64,000 nt of DNA, from NCBI GenBank assembly GCA_905182985.1, contig CAJJDN010000048.1:79543-143542 (forward strand), given 5' to 3'. Below, in pieces: positions 11,907-22,648 of the stretch. A program made the position numbers and the translations under genes. Positions within the stretch are counted from its first letter, which is position 1. Each line of letters opens with the position of its first letter. The notes beneath the pieces were generated by a model. The model did not search any database. It was given only the letters and a program-made list of their open reading frames with translations, and was not told the origin of the DNA. This stretch comes from Paramecium sonneborni (taxonomy: Eukaryota > Ciliophora > Oligohymenophorea > Peniculida > Parameciidae).

Positions 11907-12230
11907 ATGGTAGCCATTTACAGAGAAAGAAATATCAGAAAATTAATAGATGGATTAAATGAGATTAAAAATAAGATAGAGACTACCATCAATATAACAT
12001 TAAGATTCAAGTGTTTCTCATTAATAAACGATAACGAGAGAATCAGAAAAAGAGATGAAAATAGAAATTACTACAAAAGTGATGTATTATTTTTAAGCAG
12101 AATGACAGGACCTGAGAATGCATCAAAGTCTAAAAAATATAGAGAAAAAGAAATATAATCTAGATTAATGCCAGGAGTTAATTCACATGATGGACTTTAT
12201 GATGAGATGTATGAAGAAGATGATAATTGA
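11907..12230 (+). CDS. Small hypothetical protein with acidic C-terminus
   Basis: An open frame from ATG 11907 to TGA 12228-12230 (107 residues) ends SHDGLYDEMYEEDDN. A second frame, open from ATG 11791 to TGA about 12109, encodes MNPILQSVLNSPQYSRSIPK and a Ser/Gln-rich stretch that looks just as protein-like. One gene with an exon in each frame is possible, for instance through a 26-nt intron near 12013-12038. I cannot decide on the start. Family unknown. Confidence 0.5.
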
Positions 12231-12261
12231 TACTCTAAATTATAATTATTTATAAATAACA

Positions 12262-12421
12262 ATGGGAATTCATGGAGAATTAAATATTCTACCTTAAATT
12301 AAATTAAATATCTATATCTATAATATAGATAATAACAAATATATAGTAGAAAGAGAAAGAATTTAAAAGGAGCTTAGAAGTTATGGTATAAATAAGAGAG
12401 TTGTTAGGTAATAATGATTGA
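12262..12421 (+). CDS. Very small ORF, doubtful
   Basis: ATG 12262 opens 45-50 codons (MGIHGELNILPQIKLNIYIY). Removing a 22-nt intron-like stretch (gtataa...gttag) gives the end SYGNND and TGA 12419-12421. It fills the gap before the convergent membrane-protein gene. Nothing else supports it. Confidence 0.25.
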
Positions 12422-12551
12422 GAATTACAGAAAATGAGTAAAAATAATATGAAAGAGAATTAAAGTGGAGAGATCTCTAGAATACTATTTACTTTAATAT
12501 GTTTAAGAATTAAAAAAAATAAACAAAATTTATTAAGTATTTATTATTTAT

Positions 12552-14056
12552 TCAATTAACCAATTCATCCATTAATTCTACTCCTTCCATAACATCAAAA
12601 TCATCTTTTTAAATAATATATTTAGGATCAAATGGTTTTTTCTATTATTTGTTTCTTAGATGATATTATTGTAGATTTGATACCAAAGGAACACAATTTC
12701 CATTGGAATCATATCCTGTACCATGAGAATGAGTTAATAACCAGGTTAGTCCAGGAATACGAAATATTAAAAAAGGAAAACTTAACAAACCATAAATAGT
12801 TTTAGCTAAATACATAGTTGATTTATATTGCCATAATTATTTCTCTCCATCAGATACTGATAAACCAAGAAATAATCCTACACATCCTAAAAAACATACT
12901 AAATCATAAAACATAAAAAAATATAATCTTCCACCTCTATCATTCAATGTACAACATAAACAACAAGCTTAATAAGATATTTTTTTAATCCTTTACTAAT
13001 CTGCAACATGTTTAAATCTTATCTATCCTTTTATTTTAGAATATTTCAATAAGATAATTGATAACCAAACCAAAAATAACTATAATAGAAATCCTGCAAT
13101 ATCAGACCAAAAATTTAAAAATATTGCTGGTCCTTCTTCTTTACAATCTTAATAACTTTCATCTACACTTGAAACTACTGCACAAGAATAAAATGTAAAG
13201 TATCCAACCATAGTTCCTATCACTACATTTAATATATATCTTACATCCTATAGATATAAATTGCATACTTTTAAATCCTAATATAAATCTAATCAATTAA
13301 TATTCATCCTCTTTATCAATAAATAAAAACACAAAAACATATATAAATGCTTATATCTAAATTCTATAATATAATTTCATACCCCATAAAATGGTATCAA
13401 TTCTACTATGAATATCAACCACCATGAATACCAATTGAATTATTCAAATTTTGATTTATCAAATGGTTAACTTACATATAAATACCAAACTTTCAACCAA
13501 AACCAAGGGTATTCAATACAGCATAATTTTGGTTTAGGAAATTCTACTAATTCATACGGATCTGCATATTTTACTCTTATTTATAATAAAATTTCCTCTC
13601 TTATATCAGGCCACACCTCTTCAAACACATCTTCAATAAGCTTGGCCAAAAAATCACACTATATATATATTTCTCTATAAATTTACCATATAAGGATCTA
13701 ATATACTATCTAATAAAATAGGCTTTGTTTTTTCTAATACTCGGATTATTGCTAACTCTATTTTTTATTTGATCCATAAATTCATTTTTGCTTTTTATTC
13801 ATGCAACACACCTTATGCTTTCTAATCTAATTTGTCATAACCCTCCTTCAATTCTTACTTTAGGTTCTCTAATTCTTTTCCTACTTTTATTACAACTTCC
13901 TTCCAATAGTATAATAAATACATTGTTCATTATCTCTTGAATTTTCTCATTTGCCATCGTTTTTACTTAATCTAATGGTGTTGTTCTCTTTTCCATTGCT
14001 GTTCTATTCCATAATCCAAATTACTATTAATCTGGATTATCATTATCATTATTCAT
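12552..14056 (-). CDS. Multi-spanning membrane protein, unknown family
   Basis: Starts MNNDNDNPDQQQFGLWNRTA (CAT 14054-14056), ends GVELMDELVN at TGA 12552-12554. Introns near 13900 (22 nt), 13690 (28 nt) and 13380 (26 nt) are inferred; one junction near 13270 does not join cleanly. The N-terminal ~100 residues are charged and helical (VGKELENLKQELKEGYDKL). Then come at least five hydrophobic segments, for example YSWWLIFIVELIPF, YILNVVIGTMVGYFTFYSC and LQLFLVWLSIILLKYSK, with a Cys-rich loop (SYQACCLCCTLND). The tail carries the conserved-looking GTGYDSNGNCVPL. I do not recognise the family. Confidence 0.7.
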
Positions 14057-14306
14057 AATTTATAAATTACAATTCTAAAATAATGTATGTTTTCCCAAAT
14101 TTAAAATCTACTTAAAACTCTTAGTGACCTGATATTCATTATCATATCTTAAAATCTATAAACTTATGAAATAAACAAATTAATATTGACACTTTTCTAA
14201 TCTCAAAATATTTTAATAATCATTTAGAAAGTAGAATATAAAGTATTTATCAACTATTAATTGTTGTAAATTATCAATAATTAATTATATTAATTATTTA
14301 ATATTT

Positions 14307-16703
14307 TCATTCCATTTAAAATATTGATTAATAGCACATAATAATTTTTTCCAGAAGTACTTAGGATTGTCCTTGTTATTTTTTATCTACTCCCACATAA
14401 ATTATCATTTTTTTCTGTGGAATTAACTCGAACTTAATCATTCCTTTAAGTTGAGAAATTAAGAATACAAATTATGCTACAAATTTTATTTCATCAATTC
14501 CTTATAGATATGGAATAAGTTTATTTTCATTTATCATGGTAAAGCTTTTACTGATTTATTGAATTCCTCTATAACTAGGCAAAACCTATGGATTATACTG
14601 AAATGCATTTGATCTCAAAATGAAATACTCCTTCCAATTTTTCTTATAAAACTCTTTTTTTATTTAACATAATTCTATAAAACTAAACAACAGAATTGGA
14701 AGATATATTTTTTATGCTTTGCCACTAAAGAATATTATAATTCTTACTTATAACTTAATTCCAAAATTGGTGTATCTGTCAATTAAGTACAATTGTTATT
14801 GATACTATATTCAATTATTTTTTGGTTTTGCCTTTGTAAAGTTAAATTTAACTCTGGAATTGAAGTATGGAAATAATTAGACATTTTGTTTAAATTAAGA
14901 AACTTTCCTTATATATTTATTTCTTATAATTCACTTTTAATGTAAATACCAAAAATAATTTTTATACCATTTTCTAAATATTAAGCTGATTTTAAAATAG
15001 CTACATTAATAAAAGGTTAATCTTTAAAAATAATTTAGGTTCTGTTTACGTGATAAAGTAAAAAGATCATTTTTTTTTAAGATTCCAAGTTTTTCCAACT
15101 ATTAGTTTAAATTTGATCTGAAATTATTTTACCCTTATTTGATTTAATAGGACGATTAATATAATATGTCTCTGCTGAAGGATATGGATAATAAAGTGCT
15201 GAATCAATTTTTTCAACTTCTAAAATTTAAGGCTTAAACTATAATTATTTTAAATCTTCCTCAAAATTATAATATGAATTAAAGTACTAATTATTTTATT
15301 ATTGTTCATAAGAGAAAAAATTTTAAAATTATACGGAGTTTTACCTTTTTACTACTTAAATATTTATTTTTTAATTATCAGAGCTCTAAGTTTTTTTAGC
15401 TTCTTTTTATTATTTTTATAATTTCACTTTCTCTTCTTCTAATGACATTATTTTTCCCTCTAACTATTAAATTTTTTATTAATAATTAGAAATTTATTAT
15501 TCGAATTGCTAAATGGAATTATCTTTAGATACATTTTTTTCTGGGATTAATTTTTCTTTTGCTGTCAATTACAAATTCAATTAATTTAATTTTTACTTTT
15601 ATTCTAAATATTTCGTCTAATAATCTTCGCTTTCTTTTTATTTGATTTTAAATTAATTTTCTAAATTCATGTAATTTTTTTATAGTTCTTGAACTTAATT
15701 TGAAAAATTTTCAATTTTAACCTATTTTGTATTTTCTGAATTTTTAACTTTGTCTAAAAGAGTTTCTTAATTTTTAATTTTCTCTAAAAGACTTTCTTGA
15801 TATCTTTTAAGAGATTAATTCTCTTATTTAAGCTACTAGAATTAATATTTGAGATCGTTTAAACTTTACAAATAGTTTCTTTCTTTTTCTTCTAACGATC
15901 TCAATTACTTTTTGACTTACAAGAGTTCATCTTAAATATTATTATTTGAAACCTCTTTATATTTTTAGAACTTGATTTCTTCTTATTATTAAAGATGTAA
16001 ATTTTTATAATATTTAACTTGTTCTTCTAGATTTTGTAATTTAGATTGATTCTCCAATTGATATATTTTTATTTACATTTCATGTTATTCTTCCGTAATT
16101 TTCAATTATTACTAAAGATCTTAAATAATATTTTATTCGTTTTATTTTGGTGCACTCGCTTATGCTGCACTTTATTCTTTCGTTTTGAAGTAAAAAGTTG
16201 AAGGAAATGATATTCCTTTCTCTTCTAGATAATGAAAAGCTTAATAGAATTTTGTTGGAGTAATTCCATCATCTTTTTTTGGAAATTAAATTGCCCAGTT
16301 TTTAATACTTTCTAAAACTAAATGAAAAAAACTTATTCCAAAAGGACTTCTCTCATTATTCTAAAAAAATTAATTTGAGTTTTGTGAGTCTTTTTGATTT
16401 TATATAATTTCAGCTAATTACTCATATTTTTTTATGCAATCATCTTAAAAAATAGTTAAAAATTCATTATTTTTTCTCTCAACTGCTTCTTTTGCCATTC
16501 TAGCTGCCAAAAAACATTAAACAGGATCTTTTTAATCAAAAATAGTTAAAATTGATTGACAAATAGGTTTATAATATTATCTATTATAAATAAAAGGATT
16601 ACCGATCTTTTTCACTAATTTTTTCAAGAAATGGTTTGATATGTTGATATGTCTGATCTGATTTTAAAAACTAACAAATTTATTATGAAATAGACTAACT
16701 CAT
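14307..16703 (-). CDS. VHS domain - coiled coil - alpha-adaptin ear protein
   Basis: Starts MSQSISQQICQFLKSDQTYQ (ATG 16701-16703). Residues ~1-170 look like a VHS/ENTH superhelix: CFLAARMAKEAVERKNNEF, then LVLESIKNWAIQFPKK and FYQAFHYLEEKGISFP, the last two being the typical end of VHS domains. A coiled coil of ~300 residues follows (for example QDELLQVKKQLRSLEEKERN). The C-terminal ~280 residues match the two-lobed AP-2 alpha appendage: VAILKSAQYLENGIKIIFG (sandwich), then after a 23-nt intron NGKAQKIYLPILLFSFIE and FYKKNWKEYFILRSNAFQYN (platform). Inferred role: clathrin or endosomal cargo adaptor. A GGA has a VHS and a gamma-type ear, so this arrangement is different. The exact 3' end (TGA 14307-14309) is likely. 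Confidence 0.82.
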
Positions 16704-16859
16704 AAAAAATAAAAATATATTAATTCAATTTTAAATATAATAAATACACTCTTTATATTTTAAAAATAAGATTGTGAAATTATCCTAATAATTTGATTAA
16801 TATTGACAGAAAATAATAATTCAATTTTAAGCATTAAATTATAAGTAATTTTGTTATTT

Positions 16860-17364
16860 GTACATGTAGCTGTTAACCATTATTTATTATTTTTAGTAAG
16901 ATTTCTTCGATCTAAATTTTAACATCTATAACTATTTATTAAGCTTTCCATATCTTAGATTTTTAAGAATAAATATAATACTTTATCCACTCCAGCAATA
17001 TTATCATATTTTTCATTTATTTATATCATTCATATATTAACATATTTTTAAACATTATTTGGTAAAGCATCAAAATACTGAGGCATTTTTTTTAATTCTT
17101 TTTCAATTTCTTTAAATGATAAGGATTAATTATCAACTAATCTAGTTTATAATGCCATATTCCATTCCATTAACAGTTTTTAGAATTACTCTTTCTTCTG
17201 CTGTTGGATTTATTTATGATATATTTTCTAAAATAATTTGATAATCTTCATCAATCTAAAAATATTTTTTAAATTTAAATTACATTATTTTTGTTATACG
17301 ATTTACAGAAAAGCAATTGATGGTCTGCTATTCTAATAATCAATACTGCTTGAAAAGATGTCAT
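16860..17364 (-). CDS. Hypothetical gene, exon structure unresolved
   Basis: ATG 17362-17364 starts MTSFQAVLIIRIADHQLLFC; after a 28-nt intron the frame continues IDEDYQIILENISQINPTAE, which has the look of a longin or SNARE-like fold. Another frame (QFQKLLMEWNMALQTRLVDN, then SLSFKEIEKELKKMPQYFDA) is equally protein-like and joins with a 19-nt intron. The right-hand part (VLYLFLKIQDMESLINSYR and KQWLTATCTNNKITYNLMLK) is in frame with the second version but separated by TGA at 17030-17032. It may be two overlapping small genes or one gene with a sequence error. The 3' end is approximate. Confidence 0.4.
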
Positions 17365-17453
17365 TTATAATTGTTACTTATTTATATATATAATTAGAAT
17401 ATATAAACTCTCGTGATTCTATTTAAATATTATTGTTTTTTTTTAACTGATTA

Positions 17454-18178
17454 ATGCTAAAAATTGAGGAATATGTTTGCAATTTAAAAGAATCTAACAC
17501 ATTATTCAATGATATTCATAGAATTGATACACTTTAGTCATCTGAGTCTTATGATAATACACAATTGTATTATAATTTAGTATTTACATTAGCTAGAATC
17601 CAATATATAATATTGTACCACCTGAATATTTTTAAAGTGTAACTGAAAATAAGTACTCAAATATCTTTAGTTCTTATATACAATCTCCAAAACATGAAGA
17701 ACTTTAATCAACAATAAAATAAGCACCAAAAAAAAGAACATTTTCTTTTGCTGAATCATAATAACTAAATAAGGATCCTTCATGTAACATTTCAGCTGAT
17801 TTTGGATATAATGCTTAGTTGTCAGCTTAAAATGAAATAAAAACTTAAACTAAATTTAGTTAAGACAAGAGTTTAAATAATATTGAAACTCCTAATAAAG
17901 AGAAATGGTAATTACAAGATTCTTTGTTAGTGATGAATAATAGCATACCTTAATCAAAATTTAGTTCTCCTTAAAAAAAATATGCTAAAGTTCATTAATT
18001 TAAAAACGAGAATTATAGTTTTGATTCAAAAAACACTTAAAAAAAAACTCAGGTTTCAAATATTAGTTTAAAAAATTATAAAACAGAATCTGAATTAATC
18101 TTTCAAGAATGCTAAAATAATTTCTAGAAGAATAAAGCACGAAAAACAGAAGAATACATAGCTTGTAACATATAATGA
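17454..18178 (+). CDS. Ser/Gln/Lys-rich hypothetical protein
   Basis: ATG 17454 (MLKIEEYVCNLKESNTLFND), TGA 18176-18178. The downstream frame is joined by removing 17580-17596, a 17-nt GT...TAG stretch, which would be one of the shortest introns here. The body is low in hydrophobic residues and carries phospho-site-like segments (SSYIQSPKHEELQSTIK, PKKRTFSFAES, SIPQSKFSSPQKK). Likely disordered; no domain recognised. It is divergent from the uncertain gene at 16860-17364. Confidence 0.72.
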
Positions 18179-18269
18179 AGCAATTTATATGTATATATAT
18201 ATTACCACATGCAATGAATCATGAAATATGATAATCATTGTAATTTTTAGCTTGATCCTAAATTTCCTC

Positions 18270-19029
18270 TCAACTATAATTTTTAATATTACTTTTCATT
18301 TTTTAATTATCAAAATGAAACTAAAATAATATATTATTATTATTTAAGTTATTCCAATTATCTTTAAATTCTATTTAAATTTTCCTATAAGTTTCCAGAA
18401 GCGGTTAGACCAATTATTATAAATTATTTATATAAACTCATATTACTTTATACTTATATAATGGTTCTCTTATCTAATTAACCCTCCTGTCTAATTAAAT
18501 CTTTTTTTAACATCAAATTTTCTATAAATTCTCTAAAAAGGGTATATTTATTCGAAAAATATCTACTTTTAGCAATGTATTAATATAAATCTTTGTTTAA
18601 TTACCTTTTGTTTTGAAATTCCAAATATATTCCTCAATCCAATACTTTATCCATTAATCTACCTAGAATTTTGATTATTTAATTTTGGTTTTTGATCATT
18701 AACCCAAACTTATAGTTTTTTTGAATAAAACTTTGATGTTTAAATATCTAATTTAACACATTAAATATATTTTAATTATAAAGATTAGAATTAAAAAGTA
18801 AGTGTAATTTTTTTCAACAAAAAGAATATCTTCTTCAGTGATTATATTTAGATCATTTTTTTCTTTGAAAAAGCAATTAGAATCTAAAATAAGATTACTT
18901 TCGAGATAATATTTATAGAATTCATTATTAGTTATGTAATCAATAGTGGATTTTTTTAATCCGCTATTATTCTTGATTAAAATCAATCTAGAATGTACTA
19001 TAATAATATGTATTAGTATTTATAATGCA
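18270..19029 (-). CDS. Probable multi-intron gene, structure unresolved
   Basis: Coding text appears in several frames: MHYKYQYILL (ATG 19027-19029), joined by a 35-nt intron to YGLKKSTIDYITNNEFYKYY and EKNDLNIITEEDILFVEKNY. Further on come WIKYWIEEYIWNFKTKGN, then NQTGGLIRQENHYISIKQY, then KIQIEFKDNWNNLN, ending KSNIKNYS at TGA 18270-18272. I could not connect all the pieces with consistent introns, so the gene may be degraded or carry more introns than I can place. Its start is only 15 bp from the divergent gene at 19045. Confidence 0.4.
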
Positions 19030-19044
19030 TTTTATTAATTTAAA

Positions 19045-19512
19045 ATGTTCTAAATCTTAGGAATATCTATCTTTGAGTATTTATTTAAGGAAAAAATTGA
19101 GTATTATAATATATTTTGGTCTTTTTAGAAATACATTAGTAAATAAATTGGATATATTCCATATAAAATAATATGGAAGCTAATAATTTACTAAAATGTA
19201 AAACTTCTTTATGGACATGCTTAATTTAATCAACCAATAATTAATTATCATTATTACTATTATGAGGATGAATGGTTTTATCATCAATATGATTAATAGA
19301 GATTTATATAATTATTAGTAAGGAAATTGTCCAAATTTATTTAGAATCAATTTGTAAGCATGTTGATAAAATTCTGTATATATACTTTAATTTAAACGAA
19401 TAAGTAACATGCATCATCAAGATATATCTTACGATAGAAATTTAACTACTTTTAGAGACAAATTTTAGGGAAATATTTTTCTTTATATAAATTTAAATAA
19501 CAAAATGTTTGA
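19045..19512 (+). CDS. Small hypothetical protein
   Basis: ATG 19045 (MFQILGISIFEYLFKEKIEY) to TGA 19510-19512, one open frame of 155 codons. It contains a perfect 27-nt intron candidate (GTAAGG...TTTAG, about 19319-19345) whose removal keeps the frame and gives RFIQLLNQFVSMLIKFC. It has aromatic-rich segments such as YHYYYYEDEWFYHQ and a basic tail ending YKFKQQNV. Could be a small mitochondrial or membrane-associated protein; no family recognised. Convergent with the nucleoside kinase, 24 bp apart. Confidence 0.6.
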
Positions 19513-19536
19513 TACTTAGTATACTTTATCAATCAA

Positions 19537-20280
19537 TCAATCAATCAAAGTGGATATTTCATCAATTAATTATCTACGAACAGCTTCTCTAATATTTAAA
19601 TCTTGAACATAATTTTTGGTGGCATCAATATTAATAATTTTGAATTTGTTAGTATTTTCAGAAAGCCAATCTTCATGTCTTTAATGCAATTTTTTCAAAT
19701 AATCAAGTGGTACACAAGCTTCCTCTTATCTTCCTCTTCTATTTAATCGTTCTAAACACATTTCAGGTGGTGTGTTAACATAAATAACACAATCAACTAA
19801 ATATTATTTATAATGCTCCATTAACCATTCATAAAACTCTTCATAAATATGATATTCAAGTTCATTAATTGTTCCATCATTATAACATAATTTGAAAAAT
19901 AACTCTCTAGCACTTTCAATACTTCTCTCAGTAAATACTAAGATAGGTTCATCTTCAGCATTTGTAGATGGAGAAGAAAACTAATTATTATCAATCTGTT
20001 ATAATTTTTATTCTTTTAAAACAGCACGTAATTATCTATCCCATGCCATTAATCTAGATTGATAAGCATAAATTTAAAAAGTGAATCCCCAACGTTGAAT
20101 GTCAGAGTAATACTTCTCAAGAATGTTAAGATTAGGATTACCATGTACTTTTTACCATTATTCTAAAGGTTCCATTAAGAAAATAGCTTTAGGGAATTCC
20201 TTTCTCAATATTTCAAACAAAGTAGATTTGCCAGCACCAACATTTCCTTCTAGAGAAACTATTATAAACTTCTTATCCAT
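19537..20280 (-). CDS. Deoxynucleoside kinase family protein
   Basis: A single exon of 247 residues, ATG 20278-20280 to TGA 19537-19539. It begins MDKKFIIVSLEGNVGAGKST, the P-loop of deoxyribonucleoside kinases (dCK/dGK/TK2 type). Then come FLMEPLEQW, the ERS motif (LVFTERSIESAREL) and the arginine-rich lid region LNRRGRQEEACVPLDYLKKL. These enzymes phosphorylate deoxynucleosides with ATP in the salvage pathway. Length and motif order are normal for the family; substrate preference cannot be read from sequence. No targeting peptide seen. Confidence 0.93.
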
Positions 20281-20611
20281 TTTATTTATTGAATTTCAAA
20301 TCTACCCTCGCTTTGTTTTTTAGGATAAATAAATACGCGCTATTATACCCAATTCAAATTATTATATTCATTCTAATTATTTCTGATAATGATGATTATT
20401 TATTTTATATAAAAAACATATTCATTTCATTAAATTAATTGAATGCTTAACAATACAATAGAATTATTATGATAGATTCTGTATTGAGTATTATACAATC
20501 CTGATTTTAATAAAATAGTGAATGAAATAACAAATTAGATAATTTAAATAATACATACAATTCGCTGAATATATTAGTGAGTGTAATTAATTACCTTAGC
20601 AATAATTTAAT
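20281..20611. other. Intergenic region between divergent genes
   Basis: About 330 bp of AT-rich DNA between the start of the nucleoside kinase gene and the carbohydrate-binding Kelch gene. No reading frame or RNA structure seen. Confidence 0.6.
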
Positions 20612-22571
20612 ATGCTATCAAATTATTGTAAGTAATGTGGTAATCTTCACGAAGATTAGGAATGTGCTGTAAACTCTACAGTGATTGAATGGAAATATGA
20701 AGGTAATGTTGTCACACTTTATGGCTCATGGAGTCATTTCTAAGTAGGCTATCCAATGATGAAATCTAAACAGCCTCCTTAGTAAATTATATTATAATAT
20801 AATAGTTTCTTATAAGCAGAGATTAATCCACCATTACCTCCAGGGGTGCATTAATATAAATTTAACGTTGATGGAGTTTGGAAACATGATCTAAATGCAG
20901 ATGTAGTTTATAATAATTTTGGGACTTATAATAATTGGGTATTTAGATGATAACATAATTAATATAGTTGGAAGTTGTTCCAAGAAAGTTGATATAAGTA
21001 GACAGTTCTGATGACCAAGAGCCAAATACAGACGAAGATGTTTAATTTAGATAAAACTATAAAGTAAACATAAGCTTATCACTTATATAGTAAGACTTAA
21101 TGAAAGTAAAGGTGCGCACATATTTGGACTGGAATGAAATGTTTGTTATGGGTTCATGGGATGAATGGAAACAACCAATTAAATTAAATAGGAAATTCTT
21201 AGGTTTTGCTAAAAAATACATTAATTATGCATATTTACATCTAGCTCCTGGTTCATATTAATACAAATTTCTTATTGCTGGATAATATGTTTATGATGAA
21301 ACCTTACCTACCATAGACAATAATTATACATCTAAAAATAACATACTTCACGTGAATAGAAAATAACAGCATTATCATCCATAAAATTATGATAATGTTT
21401 ATTTCACACAATATTAAATACAAAAGAAATATGAAAGAATCCACGGTTTGACTATGACAGGAATTGGAAATGAATTTTATATCTTTGGTGGTAGAGGAAC
21501 AGGCCATAACTTTAAAAACGATCTTCATATACTAAATCCGAGGACTAAGGAACTCAGAATTATAGAAGATACTAAAGGACCTATTCCAGATCCAAGAGCA
21601 TTTCATAAGTATTTAAAATATAATATACATCTAGTGCAATTAAATATGGCAATAAAATAATCTATTATGGAGGACTCAACTCTGATTTAATTTTTGATGA
21701 TTATTATGTCTATAACACTACATCTAAAACCTGGATTTAAAGCAAACCGAAAGGATAATTACCTTCGCCTAGAGAGAAAGCCTCTCTTACTTTGTTATCC
21801 AATTATCAATCACTTATATACTTTGGAGGATATTATTGTAGTCATGATCTTGAAGTCTAAAAAACATATAATGATCTTTATTGTCTTGATTTAACTACAA
21901 TGATGTGGACACAGTATTTATTATTATTATAAATAGTTATGATCTTGATGAACATGCTCTTAAACCTCCTCCAAGATCTGCACATTCAGCTACTTAAATT
22001 AAAGATAAACTTTACATCTTTGGAGGATAATCTCTACCTGAAGGACATTATACTCCAAATTTTAATGATTTATGGATTTTAGATTTCTCAAAAGAAGCTA
22101 GTTGGGCTAATCTAACACCAATTATGAAAGGAGAACCACCCACTCCAAGACATGGACATTTAGGAAGTGCTTTAGGTGGTCACTTATTTATCTATGGAGG
22201 AAGAGGTGAACATTCAAATGACATTCTCGGAGATCTCTATCATTTCAATCCAGAAACCTTGCTTTGGTATTTTATCTTATCTAACATTTTAAGGACAAAA
22301 CCTAAAATACATGGAACTATCCCTATTCCAAGATGTTATTGTGCTGCAGATACAATGGGTAATGGAAATGAATTATGGATCATTGGAGGACATAAAGGAA
22401 ATATGATTTTCAATCAATAGTAATTATTATTCTTATGAAACTAGAAACCAAACTCATGTCTATGTCATGTCATTTGAAGAAAGAGATGATGATGACATCT
22501 TCGGATCTCCTAAAGTTGTAGGTAGAAAACCAGAATTTGTTATGGATATTGTCAAAGCAATAACTAAATGA
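20612..22571 (+). CDS. Carbohydrate-binding (CBM20/48-like) Kelch protein
   Basis: ATG 20612 (MLSNYCKQCGNLHEDQEC, a small Cys cluster), TGA 22569-22571. Two starch/glycogen-binding modules follow: VVTLYGSWSHFQVGYPM...PGVHQYKFNVDGVWKHD, and MFVMGSWDEWKQPIKLN...LAPGSYQYKFLIAGQYVYDE. These have the GSW, W and YKF pattern of AMPK-beta/CBM48 or CBM20 domains. The rest is a Kelch propeller with at least five blades (GNEFYIFGGRGTGHNFKNDL, KIIYYGGLNSDLIFDDYYVY, DKLYIFGGQSLPEG, GHLFIYGGRGEHSNDILGDL, NELWIIGGHKG). Five introns of 23-29 nt are needed, one (22267-22293) ending AAG. Likely a glycogen/starch-associated scaffold. Confidence 0.9.
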
Positions 22572-22648
22572 TGAACAATTTTTTATTATATTTATCATGC
22601 TAAAAAAATCAGTATCTATTATTTATATCATTAAAATATCAATCTACA

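Noticed and set aside
19531..19546. Short tandem tcaa repeat as a possible telomere-like or regulatory element
   Set aside because: Only about four units; it encodes and follows the last codons and the stop of the nucleoside kinase gene. Ciliate telomeres have C4A2/C3A3-type repeats, which are not seen.
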